64,000 bases of DNA from Daejeonella oryzae DSM 19973 (GTDB lineage: Bacteria; Bacteroidota; Bacteroidia; Sphingobacteriales; Sphingobacteriaceae): assembly GCF_000422945.1 (NCBI RefSeq), contig NZ_AUHA01000003.1:434001-498000 (forward strand), given 5' to 3'. The position numbers and the translations under genes were made by a program. The notes beneath the pieces were generated by a model. The model did no database searches. It had not been told where the DNA came from and saw only the letters and a list, made by a program, of their open reading frames with translations. Every line of letters begins with the position of its first letter. Within the stretch, counting starts at the first letter, position 1. Of the stretch, positions 16,773-24,890 are shown piece by piece.

Positions 16773-18903
16773 GCTTTTCGTGAATTTTCTGAATGTCGGT
16801 ACAAAGTTTATTAACAAACTCTAATTGCTCTGTTAAAATTCTGTTTTCCGGGTCAGTTGCGGGAGGGATATTCAAAATTAATTCTTCAGTGCTTTTAAAA
16901 TCCGGAATCGGGTCCAAATTAGCATCATTTATCATCTCGGAAATAGTGAAAAGTGATTTTCGAATCATCTTTACGTGTTCTGGCTGCACGTTCTGTGAAT
17001 TTAAATGATCCAGACTGGATATGAGCGTTGCAGTATAAGAAGAAAGGATGTGGTTTAATACAATGAATTTGTGAAGTTCTTTATTGTTTTTTTGCTTCTT
17101 TTTAGGCTCTGACAACATTCTCTGAAAAGCACTTCCAATATTTGCAGAACTTAGATAAACTGATTTTCGGGCTAATTTATATGAAGTGATATCAAAGGGT
17201 TTTCCCGCCATATTATCTGCTACTTTTAACAGATAATTGTAATTGGCAATTAAAACTTCCTGAACATATTTTTTAAGCTGCTGATATTCCCAGCTTGGAA
17301 GTACAAAGTTATTAGCCAGCAAAGCTATAAATGAACCAATAAATGTATCAATAATCCGCTCGCGGGCAATGTTCAGATTATTCTCGCCTAAAAAGCTGAA
17401 CAGAATTAAGATGTAGGGAGTCATAAATATAACGCTCACCACATAATTTAAACGCTGAAAACTGTAAGATGCTACCATAAAAAACAGCAAAAAAACAAAC
17501 AGAATCTTTTCATCCTTTATCAGAATTAAAATCACCGATCCGATAATACCACCTGCCAGAGTTCCGATTAATCGTTCATAATTTCTTTGCTTGGTTAAAC
17601 TAAAACCGGGTTTTAAGATCACTAGGATAGTCAGTAAAATCCAATAGCTGTGAAAGCCGATCGGCAAAATTTTGGAAACTAAATATCCAATTAAGCACAC
17701 TACCGCAACTCGTATAGAATGCCTGAAAATTGAAGAATTCAGATTTAGATTACTCCCTATCTGTTTAAAATCAAAATCCTGATGGGAGACAAATTTAGCC
17801 AGGTCTGATTCACTCCTGATTTTTTCTTTTTCTAACTCGCTGACATTAAAATAAGTAAATATTTTTTGAGTTCGGGTAACCATGTTCCTGGCATTGACCA
17901 GTATTTTTTTAAGAACCATGTTATTTAATCCAAACTCCGACTCAACCCGGTCAACCGCCGCTTTCAGGTTTTCTAATTCAGTCTGGAAATTTTGAGTGTT
18001 CACCGGATGATCATTCCTAAGAACATGGTAACTTAAATTATCCAGTTCATTCGCAATTTTCTGAATAGTAATTTTGAATTTTTCCAGAACTTCTGTTTTC
18101 CCGTATGTATTTCTAATGGCCTGATAATCATATAAAGTTGCCATAGATTGCTCAAAAAGGTCTACAATATCTACAAATATTAGAATTAGCAGACGGCCGG
18201 CCGGGGTAGATTCTTTAGTCATCATCCGGTTATTAAAAAGCAACTCTCTCAAGGTATCTTGCTGCTGATGAACCAAAACCTGTTGTTTTATAAGATTACC
18301 GTAATTTTCGTCAAAATCCCCGTTTACATCATAAAACTTAGATTTTAAGCGGATGTAATTTGCAACTTCAGCAATACATTCTCCCAGAGCTTGCTGGGCT
18401 AATCTGTAAGGCCGTATTTGGGAGACTGAAAGACTAAGTATTGTATACCAGATGCCTCCCAACAAAATATATAATGTATGTTCCCAAAAATTTGAATTGT
18501 TTGTTTGAGGATCAATACTTAAAATCATTACCAGTAAAGAAGCGGTACCAATAGCAGATGCTCTTGCTCCATAAATAGAAAACATCGAAAAGAAAAAGCA
18601 TAATAACACAATTTCTAATCCCACAAGCACAGGATGATTATTAACTAAGCCGGTAAGTAATGCTGTAAAAAAAAGAAACAGATTGCAGATCAGCATTCCA
18701 TTTCTTTTATGAAGGTAGGGTCCGGGATTATCTGCAAGGCTTACACAAAGTGCACCAAGTGATACCGTTACTCCAATTGCAAGGTATCCCAGATAATTAA
18801 AAATTAAAGAGGGGAGAAGAACGCCCAATGATATTCGCAGGCCATCAGAGAAATATTGACTGAAAACAAAGGTTTTAACCTCTCTTGTTTGTATCATAAT
18901 CAT
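16762..18903 (-). CDS. FUSC-family inner-membrane protein
   Basis: This protein of about 713 residues has the FUSC/YccS layout: two blocks of roughly five to six membrane helices (about 20-165 and 385-530) separated by a large soluble helical region (about 170-380), and a cytosolic C-terminal part. The family includes aromatic-acid efflux and fusaric-acid-resistance proteins, but most YccS-like members lack a tested substrate. The frame opens with GTG at 18933; the ATG at 18903 is the more likely start (a second ATG is at 18897). No membrane-fusion partner is nearby, so a complete efflux pump is not encoded here. Confidence 0.85.
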   Translation of the reverse strand: MIMIQTREVKTFVFSQYFSDGLRISLGVLLPSLIFNYLGYLAIGVTVSLGALCVSLADNPGPYLHKRNGMLICNLFLFFTALLTGLVNNHPVLVGLEIVLLCFFFSMFSIYGARASAIGTASLLVMILSIDPQTNNSNFWEHTLYILLGGIWYTILSLSVSQIRPYRLAQQALGECIAEVANYIRLKSKFYDVNGDFDENYGNLIKQQVLVHQQQDTLRELLFNNRMMTKESTPAGRLLILIFVDIVDLFEQSMATLYDYQAIRNTYGKTEVLEKFKITIQKIANELDNLSYHVLRNDHPVNTQNFQTELENLKAAVDRVESEFGLNNMVLKKILVNARNMVTRTQKIFTYFNVSELEKEKIRSESDLAKFVSHQDFDFKQIGSNLNLNSSIFRHSIRVAVVCLIGYLVSKILPIGFHSYWILLTILVILKPGFSLTKQRNYERLIGTLAGGIIGSVILILIKDEKILFVFLLFFMVASYSFQRLNYVVSVIFMTPYILILFSFLGENNLNIARERIIDTFIGSFIALLANNFVLPSWEYQQLKKYVQEVLIANYNYLLKVADNMAGKPFDITSYKLARKSVYLSSANIGSAFQRMLSEPKKKQKNNKELHKFIVLNHILSSYTATLISSLDHLNSQNVQPEHVKMIRKSLFTISEMINDANLDPIPDFKSTEELILNIPPATDPENRILTEQLEFVNKLCTDIQKIHEKLNL

Positions 18904-18961
18904 AACAAGCTTCAAAAAGCCTGTTGTAAACACAAAAATAAATAATTTAATAAGGCAAATT

Positions 18962-18995
18962 ATAACCAGCTCTCTGTAATCAGAAAGCTGGTTGT
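18962..18995 (-). terminator. Intrinsic terminator of ohr
   Basis: AACCAGCT (18964-18971) pairs with AGCTGGTT (18986-18993), with TCTG/CAGA pairing inside and a TAAT loop. It lies just downstream of the minus-strand ohr stop at 19000. The following T-tract is short, so its strength is uncertain. Confidence 0.55.
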
Positions 18996-18999
18996 AAAA

Positions 19000-19410
19000 T
19001 TAAATAGCAGTAACCCGGGTATCAATATTACCTCGTGTTGCTTTTGAGTAAGGGCATACGCGATGTGCTTTATCTGCAAGTTGTTGCGCTTCTTCAATTG
19101 TTATTCCCGGAATATGAACATCCAATTCTGCAGATAGTGTATTTGCATTGCCATCCTGATTAAAGGAAACACTTACTGTAGTTGTAGCTTCTGATACATC
19201 TACACCGTCTTTTTTTGCAATGGCACTCAAAGCACCCAGATAACAAGCTCCCCACGCTGCACCAAATAATTGCTCCGGATTAGTTGCTCCACCCTGACCA
19301 CCCATTTCATGCGGTTTTTGAAGGTGAAGATCTAAAATACCATCTGATGATTTTGCATTTCCATCACGTCCGCCTTTTGCAGTTACTACTGCTGTATATA
19401 ATTTTTCCAT
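19000..19410 (-). CDS. ohr: Organic hydroperoxide resistance protein Ohr
   Basis: Ohr reduces organic hydroperoxides with two redox cysteines. The 136-residue protein has the Ohr start MEKLYTAVVTAKGGRDG, the first cysteine in WGACYLGAL (Cys56) and the second in RVCPYSKATRGN (about Cys118), with the NPEQLF segment before the first. This pattern separates Ohr from OsmC. The usual OhrR regulator is not adjacent. The gene is divergent from the radical-SAM pair and has its own TAGCTTTG promoter box 13 bases before the ATG. Confidence 0.94.
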   Translation of the reverse strand: MEKLYTAVVTAKGGRDGNAKSSDGILDLHLQKPHEMGGQGGATNPEQLFGAAWGACYLGALSAIAKKDGVDVSEATTTVSVSFNQDGNANTLSAELDVHIPGITIEEAQQLADKAHRVCPYSKATRGNIDTRVTAI

Positions 19411-19423
19411 ATTCGTATTTTTC

Positions 19424-19431
19424 CAAAGCTA
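19424..19431 (-). promoter_or_regulatory. ohr -7 promoter box
   Basis: TAGCTTTG on the minus strand is an exact TAnnTTTG match 13 bases before the ohr ATG. No -33 TTG is obvious at the standard spacing, which may mean an activator or an alternative sigma factor is used. Confidence 0.45.
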
Positions 19432-19488
19432 ACCCTTAAAGTAAAAAATTGTTCCATATCGAAGTAATTTAAATACTAAAAAATTTAG

Positions 19489-19496
19489 TATTTTTG
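19489..19496 (+). promoter_or_regulatory. Radical-SAM gene -7 promoter box
   Basis: TATTTTTG matches TAnnTTTG and ends six bases before the ATG at 19503, again predicting a leaderless or nearly leaderless transcript. The -33 element is not recognisable. Confidence 0.45.
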
Positions 19497-19502
19497 GAGA
19501 CT

Positions 19503-20756
19503 ATGTCTGAAAGAATTCGTGAAAAACTATCCATACTGGCCGATGCAGCTAAATATGACGTCTCATGTTCATCAAGTGGAAGTAACAGAAAAAATCATAA
19601 TAAGAGTTTAGGAGATGCCGGAAATGGGATTTGCCATACCTACACAGAAGATGGACGGTGTGTGTCGCTTTTGAAAATTCTACTAACCAACTTTTGCATT
19701 TATGATTGCGCCTATTGTGTAACGCGAAAAAGTAACGATATCAGGAGGGTGGCTTTTACGGTACAGGAAGTAATTGATCTTACTATAAATTTTTACCGGA
19801 GAAATTATATTGAAGGATTATTTCTTAGCTCCGGAATTTTTAAAAATGCAGATTATACGATGGAAAGATTGGTTCAGGTTGCAAAGAAATTACGGCTCGA
19901 ACATAAATTTAATGGGTATATCCATTTAAAATCTATTCCTGGAGCCAGTAATGAATTAATGCATGAAGCAGGATTGTATGCCGATCGTTTAAGCATAAAT
20001 ATAGAAATGCCTACAGAGAGCGGATTAAAACTTTTAGCTCCTGATAAGAATCGGAATGATATGATCCAGCCAATAAATTATTTGAAGAATGAGATTATTC
20101 TTCATAATGATCAAAAAAAACTAATTAAAAAAACGCCCATGTTTGCACCGGCGGGCCAAAGTACCCAAATGATTATTGGCGCAACTGCAGAAAGTGATAA
20201 GGATATTATGCTTACAGCTGATAAATTCTACAAAGATTTTAATCTTAAAAGAGTTTACTATTCAGGTTTTGTTCCTATTAGTAATGATAAGCGTTTACCC
20301 GGCTTAGGAAGTTCAGTACCGATGATCAGAGAAAACCGTTTGTATCAAACAGACTGGTTGATGAGATTTTACGGATTCAATGTTAAAGAGCTTTTAAACG
20401 ATAGCAATCCTCATTTAGATTTGGATATTGATCCTAAACTGAGCTGGGCTCTTCGGAACTTAAGTCAGTTTCCTGTAGATATTAATAAGGCAGATCTGCA
20501 AATTCTTTTACGTATTCCCGGCATTGGTTTACAGTCCGCTTATAAAATAGTTCAGGGACGAAAATTTCAAAAGTTAAATTGGGAACATCTTAAAAAAATA
20601 GGAATTGCGGTTAACCGAGCCAAATATTTTATTACCTGTAATAGTCATGCCTATGAGCGAAGGGACTTGACAGCAATGAATATCAAACAATATATTCTCT
20701 CGGGCTCATCTGGAAAAAACATTAAAAACAATCCATATCAGTTGAATTTATTTTAA
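19503..20756 (+). CDS. Radical-SAM protein, putative DNA modification/repair (TIGR03916-like)
   Basis: This protein of 417 residues has the radical-SAM iron-sulfur motif CxxxCxxC in the context NFCIYDCAYC near residues 66-75. A C-terminal helix-hairpin-helix segment (LRIPGIGLQSAYKIVQGR, about residues 335-352) suggests nucleic-acid contact. It matches the TIGR03916-type putative DNA modification/repair radical-SAM family, whose reaction is not known. The ATG at 19503 is preferred over a TTG three codons upstream. It overlaps the DUF4130 gene by one base, the conserved partner in many genomes. Confidence 0.88.
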   Translation: MSERIREKLSILADAAKYDVSCSSSGSNRKNHNKSLGDAGNGICHTYTEDGRCVSLLKILLTNFCIYDCAYCVTRKSNDIRRVAFTVQEVIDLTINFYRRNYIEGLFLSSGIFKNADYTMERLVQVAKKLRLEHKFNGYIHLKSIPGASNELMHEAGLYADRLSINIEMPTESGLKLLAPDKNRNDMIQPINYLKNEIILHNDQKKLIKKTPMFAPAGQSTQMIIGATAESDKDIMLTADKFYKDFNLKRVYYSGFVPISNDKRLPGLGSSVPMIRENRLYQTDWLMRFYGFNVKELLNDSNPHLDLDIDPKLSWALRNLSQFPVDINKADLQILLRIPGIGLQSAYKIVQGRKFQKLNWEHLKKIGIAVNRAKYFITCNSHAYERRDLTAMNIKQYILSGSSGKNIKNNPYQLNLF

Positions 20757-21514
20757 TGGCCATTACTACTATAATATATGATGGCTCATGGGAAGGATTA
20801 CTGACTATCGTTTTTGAAGTTTATGATAGGAAATTATCAGACTTTAGAGTTTACAGGATTTCTGAGTCTCAACCTGCGCTTTTTGGAGAAACCTTATTAA
20901 TTAATATAGATCAATCAAAAGCATTAAGAGTTTGGGATGGGCTTAAAAAAAAGTTAAACGGGCCAGCCTGCCGAAATTTATTCTCCTGCTATTTATCAGA
21001 ATTAAAGGGCGTAGAAGATTTATTAATTGAGTTTATTCAACTTGTTTTTTCCTCAGTGGGTTCAGTTGAGAAATCTTTTACGAATCCATGTGTGCTCCGT
21101 TTATCTCAGATTGGAAAAATGGTACATCGCGAAAAGCATAGAATGGAAGCTTTTGTGAGATTTAAACTAACAAAAGATGAAATTTATTATGCTGCTATTG
21201 AACCTGATTATAATGTTATACCCTTGATTTTAAACCATTTTAAAAATAGATATGCAGATCAAAAATGGTTGATATATGATCTTAAAAGAGGTTATGGCAT
21301 TTATTATGATCTGAATTTTGTAGAGGAAATAACCCTTGATAAAAAACCACACATAAATCCGGAAAGTAACTTGCTCGAGGATTCAGAAATTTTATACCAA
21401 AATCTTTGGAAAGACTATTTTGAAAATGCCAATATTAAATCCCGTAAAAATACTTCTTTACATTTAAAGCATGTTCCGGTAAGATATTGGAAATATCTGA
21501 TTGAAAAGAATTAA
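20756..21514 (+). CDS. DUF4130 (TIGR03915-like) radical-SAM partner
   Basis: This 252-residue protein begins with a YDGSWEGLLTIVFEVYDRK segment typical of the TIGR03915/DUF4130 family, which is almost always encoded with the radical-SAM protein upstream. In some bacteria the domain is fused to a uracil-DNA glycosylase; here no such fusion is present. The ATG overlaps the upstream stop by one base, so stoichiometric synthesis is likely. The function is proposed to be DNA repair or metabolism, from context only. Confidence 0.85.
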   Translation: MAITTIIYDGSWEGLLTIVFEVYDRKLSDFRVYRISESQPALFGETLLINIDQSKALRVWDGLKKKLNGPACRNLFSCYLSELKGVEDLLIEFIQLVFSSVGSVEKSFTNPCVLRLSQIGKMVHREKHRMEAFVRFKLTKDEIYYAAIEPDYNVIPLILNHFKNRYADQKWLIYDLKRGYGIYYDLNFVEEITLDKKPHINPESNLLEDSEILYQNLWKDYFENANIKSRKNTSLHLKHVPVRYWKYLIEKN

Positions 21515-21650
21515 TTCAATTTTATAAAAAGAGAAGTTTGTTATAAAATGTTGAAAATGATTATTAACAATTGTTAAAAACTCAGATAAATTTATTTGAA
21601 TATTTGGTTTGTTATGTTTAAAAGCTGATTTTATAAACCTAATTCCTGGA

Positions 21651-21672
21651 AAAATATGTTTAAAATATGTTT
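21651..21672 (+). repeat. Tandem 11-bp repeat upstream of RNA promoter
   Basis: AAAATATGTTT occurs twice in direct succession (21651-21661 and 21662-21672). One period equals about one helical turn, so both copies face the same side of the DNA. It ends about 21 bases before the -33 element, a position typical for activator sites or UP-like elements. Confidence 0.6.
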
Positions 21673-21693
21673 AAAATTAATTTTAAATTTTTC

Positions 21694-21724
21694 TTGTCAT
21701 ATGTCAAATAAAGTCTTACCTTAG
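21694..21724 (+). promoter_or_regulatory. Promoter of candidate non-coding RNA
   Basis: TTG (21694-21696), a 20-base spacer and TACCTTAG (21717-21724) fit the Bacteroidota promoter TTG-N19-21-TAnnTTTG with one mismatch. Transcription would begin near 21731. Confidence 0.65.
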
Positions 21725-21730
21725 AATTAT

Positions 21731-22071
21731 CAAGAACGAAGTACTTTGACAACCTGAAAGAATATCCTTAAGAACTAAGACTCTCGAGTTAAAGTATCGG
21801 ATTATTCAAACTTAAACTCAGATCAGAAAGTCGAAAGACAGCAGACTGAATACTTAAGTTCCAAAAGACAGGCATTACCTATACTACAACGATTCTACGG
21901 AAGAGTTGTAACGATAAAGTAATGGATTACGGGTGCTAATGTTTGAAAAGACAATTAGACTACGAATTAGTTGATTTGCAGAAGACTTGATACTTTGATG
22001 TAACTACGGTTGCTGAAAAAGTTAAAACGGAAGTTCTAATCGAAAGAGGCGAACTTCCGTTTGTTTTTTTT
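21731..22071 (+). ncRNA. Candidate structured non-coding RNA (about 340 nt)
   Basis: A region of about 340 bases without a convincing reading frame lies between a good promoter and a strong terminator. Hand folding gives a 10-bp helix (21741-21750 with 21788-21797), a long hairpin 21809-21860 (outer AACTTAA/TTAAGTT, inner TCAG/CTGA and GTC/GAC, GAAA loop), a hairpin 21885-21910 (TACAAC/GTTGTA, a symmetric GA/GA internal loop, TTC/GAA, UACG loop), a small hairpin 21919-21930, a hairpin 21936-21958 (CTAAT/ATTAG, GAAA loop, one bulged A) and a hairpin 22000-22013 (GTAAC/GTTGC, UACG loop). GNRA and UNCG caps and tandem G-A mismatches are typical of folded RNAs. I see no tmRNA, RNase P or SRP signature. 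It may be a free RNA, or a leader that controls phoH. The boundaries are estimates. Confidence 0.7.
22025..22071 (+). terminator. Strong intrinsic terminator of the RNA
   Basis: AAACGGAAGTTC (22025-22036) pairs perfectly with GAACTTCCGTTT (22051-22062) around a 14-base loop, followed by G and eight Ts. It lies about 50 bases before the phoH start codon. Confidence 0.92.
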
Positions 22072-22106
22072 AAAGCGTTTTTTTAAACTCTTTCTCTGTT
22101 TTTACC

Positions 22107-22114
22107 TATTTTTA
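22107..22114 (+). promoter_or_regulatory. Possible phoH -7 box
   Basis: TATTTTTA differs from TAnnTTTG by one base and lies five bases before the phoH ATG, matching the short spacing seen at other genes here. It would let phoH be transcribed independently of the RNA upstream. No -33 match is seen. Confidence 0.3.
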
Positions 22115-22119
22115 GTCAT

Positions 22120-23466
22120 ATGGCTAAAGAAATTAATCCTCCCTTACAAAAGAAAATTTTCGTTCTCGATACTTCAGTAATTCTTTACGATCACGATGCA
22201 TTTCAAAATTTCCAGGAACACGATGTAGCAATCCCAATACAAGTTTTAGAAGAGCTGGATAATTTAAAATCCGGTAATGAAACCCGTAATTTTGAAGCCC
22301 GCAGTTTTATCCGGTTAATGGATGAATTTTCTAAGAATAGTTTGATTAATGAATGGCTTCCCTTAAAAAGTATTGGCTCCGGCAATTTTAAAGTGGTGAT
22401 GGATGAAAAACCATCTGCTGCGGATGCGGAGAAAATTTTTGGGGAAGGGAAGTTTGATCATCGGATATTAAATAGTGCTTTAAACCTTCAGGAAGAATTT
22501 CCGGAAAAGAAAGTTATTCTTGTATCAAAAGATATTTGTCTTCGTTTAAAAGCGAAAGCGCTAAATCTATATTCTGAAGATTATGAAACAGGAAAAGTTA
22601 AAAACGTTGAAGAACTTTACAGCGGAAAATCCACTCTGGAAGATTTATCCAATAAATTTCTGGACGAATTAATAACTAAAGGGAAAATTCCGGCAGAAAA
22701 ATTAGGTGTTCAAATTCGCCAGAATAATCATTTCTATATTTTAGAGAATAAACATAAAACCGTAATAGCCAATTACGACCCTCTTACCCATTTTCTAAAC
22801 TATATACCTGAACAATCTGTATTCCAAATAAAGCCAAAAAATCCTGAGCAGGCTTTTGCAATACATGCATTACTTAATCCAAATATTAAATTGGTTACAA
22901 TTCAGGGAAATGCCGGTACTGGTAAAACCCTGATTGCGTTGGCAAGTGCATTAGAGCAAAGAAAATATTTCAGGCAGATTTTTGTAACCAGACCTATAGT
23001 GCCATTAAGTAATAAAGACATCGGCTTTTTGCCTGGTGATGTAAAATCTAAAGTTGATCCCTATATGGCTCCCATCTGGGATAACTTAAAATTTATAAAA
23101 GAGCAGCAGGGTGATGATGATAAAACGCAGGCAAAAATTGATGAGCTGATTAGTAATGAAAAAATAGCTGTTGCACCTCTGGCTTTTATCAGGGGAAGAA
23201 CTTTGACAAAAATATTTTTTATTGTAGATGAAGCTCAGAATCTAACTCCGCATGAAATTAAAACTATAATCTCCAGGGCCGGGGAAAATACCAAAATTGT
23301 ATTTACAGGTGATATATACCAAATTGATACACCCTATCTGGATGCAGAGAGTAACGGACTTTCTTATTTAATTGATAAGGCTAAAAATCACCCACTTTAT
23401 GCGCATATTACTTTACAAAAAGGGGAGAGGAGTGAACTTGCTAATCTGGCGACAGATTTATTGTAA
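22120..23466 (+). CDS. phoH: PhoH-family PIN-domain ATPase
   Basis: This 448-residue protein fuses an N-terminal PIN-type ribonuclease domain (VLDTSVILYD at residues 11-20, acidic residues continuing to about 150) to a C-terminal PhoH NTPase. Walker A is GNAGTGKT near residues 262-269 and Walker B is VDEAQN near 369-374. PIN-PhoH proteins have been described as RNA helicase-nucleases in the cytosol. The start follows the strong terminator of a candidate structured RNA, raising the possibility of leader control. It converges with a cold-shock gene across a shared terminator. Confidence 0.93.
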   Translation: MAKEINPPLQKKIFVLDTSVILYDHDAFQNFQEHDVAIPIQVLEELDNLKSGNETRNFEARSFIRLMDEFSKNSLINEWLPLKSIGSGNFKVVMDEKPSAADAEKIFGEGKFDHRILNSALNLQEEFPEKKVILVSKDICLRLKAKALNLYSEDYETGKVKNVEELYSGKSTLEDLSNKFLDELITKGKIPAEKLGVQIRQNNHFYILENKHKTVIANYDPLTHFLNYIPEQSVFQIKPKNPEQAFAIHALLNPNIKLVTIQGNAGTGKTLIALASALEQRKYFRQIFVTRPIVPLSNKDIGFLPGDVKSKVDPYMAPIWDNLKFIKEQQGDDDKTQAKIDELISNEKIAVAPLAFIRGRTLTKIFFIVDEAQNLTPHEIKTIISRAGENTKIVFTGDIYQIDTPYLDAESNGLSYLIDKAKNHPLYAHITLQKGERSELANLATDLL

Positions 23467-23481
23467 AAAGCCTTTAAACGC

Positions 23482-23510
23482 AAAAAGCATGTCTCTCGAC
23501 ATGCTTTTTT
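23482..23510. terminator. Bidirectional intrinsic terminator
   Basis: AAAAAGCATGTC (23482-23493) and GACATGCTTTTT (23498-23509) form a 12-bp stem with a TCTC loop, with T-tracts in both orientations. It serves phoH and the convergent cold-shock gene. Confidence 0.9.
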
Positions 23511-23530
23511 GCTCAATGATATATGTTGAT

Positions 23531-23731
23531 TTAGTAAACAACTTTCACATTAACAGCGTTAAGGCCTTTTTTGCCACGCTCTACTTCGTACTGAACTTTA
23601 TCGTTTTCACGAACTTGATCAATTAAACCAGATGAGTGAACGAAAATATCTTCTTCACCTGACTCTGCGGGTACGATAAACCCGAATCCTTTAGTTTCAT
23701 TAAAAAACTTTACTGTACCTTCTTTTTGCAT
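23531..23731 (-). CDS. Cold-shock domain protein
   Basis: This 66-residue protein is a single cold-shock domain with RNP1 (KGFGFI, residues 14-19) and RNP2 (DIFVH, about 28-32), the two aromatic motifs that stack on single-stranded RNA or DNA. Such proteins act as RNA chaperones. The length is the normal 65-70 residues. The 124 bases between its ATG and the next gene hold a modest AT-rich leader with a TACCTTG-like box, short compared with the long leaders of enterobacterial cspA genes. Confidence 0.95.
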   Translation of the reverse strand: MQKEGTVKFFNETKGFGFIVPAESGEEDIFVHSSGLIDQVRENDKVQYEVERGKKGLNAVNVKVVY

Positions 23732-23855
23732 TGTGTTGTTATTATTAATAATTCATGCAAGGTAAGGAAAATAAATTAGTATCCAAGTTTTTTTTAAAAT
23801 TTTATAAAATAGTTTGAAGTGCAGGTTTTATAGAGCTGGTTCGTTTACATATATT

Positions 23856-24695
23856 TTAGATTTCACTGAGTTTGAAAGAATCCAGCATGCGGACCCCTCG
23901 TTCTGTTACTTGTAAACTACAACATTCAATGAGGGGGTCATGCTCAAAATATAAGAGATAGTCGTTGGCGGCTGCTTCATCTAGAAACGATTTTTTTTCT
24001 ATAAGCGTTTTCAGGGGGAACATATCATAAGCCATTATATATGGCAGAGGAATATGAGCCGCAGAAGGTAAAAGGTCAGCCATGTAAATAATTGTTTTTC
24101 CCTTATGATGAATCTGGGGAAGCATCATTGCATCTGTATGGCCATATGCAAAACGAATTTTGATTTCCCCTGTAAAATCAATACCGTCTTTGGTTTCAAT
24201 AAATTTCAACTGTCCGCTTTCTTGTATGGGAAGAATATTATCTTTTAAAAACGATGCTTTTTCACGGTCATTAGGATTAATGGCCCAATCCCAATGTTTT
24301 TCATTGCTCCAGTATATAGCATTTTTAAATGCCGGGATTAGTTGATCATTCTTTCTTATAATTGATCCACCGCAATGGTCAAAGTGTAGGTGCGTTAAAA
24401 AAACATCCGTAATATCATCTCTTGAGAATCCATGTTTAGCTAAAGATTTATCCAGTGTATCATCCCCGTGAAGATAGTAATGGCCAAAAAATTTATCGTC
24501 TTGTTTATTTCCAATTCCATTATCAATTAGAATAAGTCTGTCAGCATCCTGAATTAAAAGGCAGCGCATTGCCCAGGTGCACATGTTATTTTCGTCAGGA
24601 TGATTTAATTTTTGCCACATTGTTTTTGGAACTACACCAAACATAGCACCGCCATCCAGTTTAAATAAGCCTGTATCAATTGTAAATAAATTCAT
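23856..24695 (-). CDS. MBL-fold metallo-hydrolase
   Basis: The 279-residue protein has a metallo-beta-lactamase fold with the metal-binding motif HLHFDH near residues 102-107, a later FAYGHTDAM histidine near residue 185, and a C-terminal FEHDP segment. It has no signal peptide, so a cytosolic hydrolase is expected. The layout resembles the quorum-quenching and AHL-lactonase-like branch, but the family is too diverse for a substrate call. It is transcribed toward the cold-shock gene and divergently from the Asp-box propeller gene. Confidence 0.88.
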   Translation of the reverse strand: MNLFTIDTGLFKLDGGAMFGVVPKTMWQKLNHPDENNMCTWAMRCLLIQDADRLILIDNGIGNKQDDKFFGHYYLHGDDTLDKSLAKHGFSRDDITDVFLTHLHFDHCGGSIIRKNDQLIPAFKNAIYWSNEKHWDWAINPNDREKASFLKDNILPIQESGQLKFIETKDGIDFTGEIKIRFAYGHTDAMMLPQIHHKGKTIIYMADLLPSAAHIPLPYIMAYDMFPLKTLIEKKSFLDEAAANDYLLYFEHDPLIECCSLQVTERGVRMLDSFKLSEI

Positions 24696-24890
24696 TTCTT
24701 ATGATTTGATTAATAACAAAGTCATTCTTTACCGAAGGTAATAATTTACAAACAGGTCGGGAATCCAAAATATAAAATTCAGTTAAGGTCTCTCATATTA
24801 ATTTTAGTTTATTTTATAAGCTGAGCTAGGCAATCATATATAGATCAATTATTAAAATTGAAATTCTTATTTTTCCGAAAAAAAATCTTT

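Larger units (their letters stand above)
21515..21730. other. AT-rich intergenic region upstream of the RNA gene
   Basis: This stretch has no open frame of note. It holds a 14-bp perfect palindrome TTAACAATTGTTAA (21564-21577), two tandem copies of an 11-base unit (21651-21672) and the promoter of the downstream RNA (21694-21724). It reads as a regulatory region. Confidence 0.6.

Noticed and set aside
21731-22071. The RNA candidate as tmRNA, RNase P RNA, SRP RNA or 6S RNA
   Set aside because: No GGGG/CCA ends or tRNA-like acceptor, no GAGGAAAGTCC motif and no SRP tetraloop hairpin are seen; the length of about 340 and the multi-hairpin layout do not fit 6S RNA.
21731-22071. A small protein gene in the RNA region
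   Set aside because: Stops occur in all three plus frames at short intervals and no frame begins with a sensible start followed by typical codon use.
23372-23626. Plus-strand frame of 84 codons between phoH and the cold-shock gene
   Set aside because: It overlaps the phoH end in another frame, runs through the terminator and is antisense to the cold-shock gene.
24858-24890. TTG start of the Asp-box protein adding eleven residues
   Set aside because: The ATG at 24891 begins a normal signal peptide; the longer form would put extra basic residues before it.
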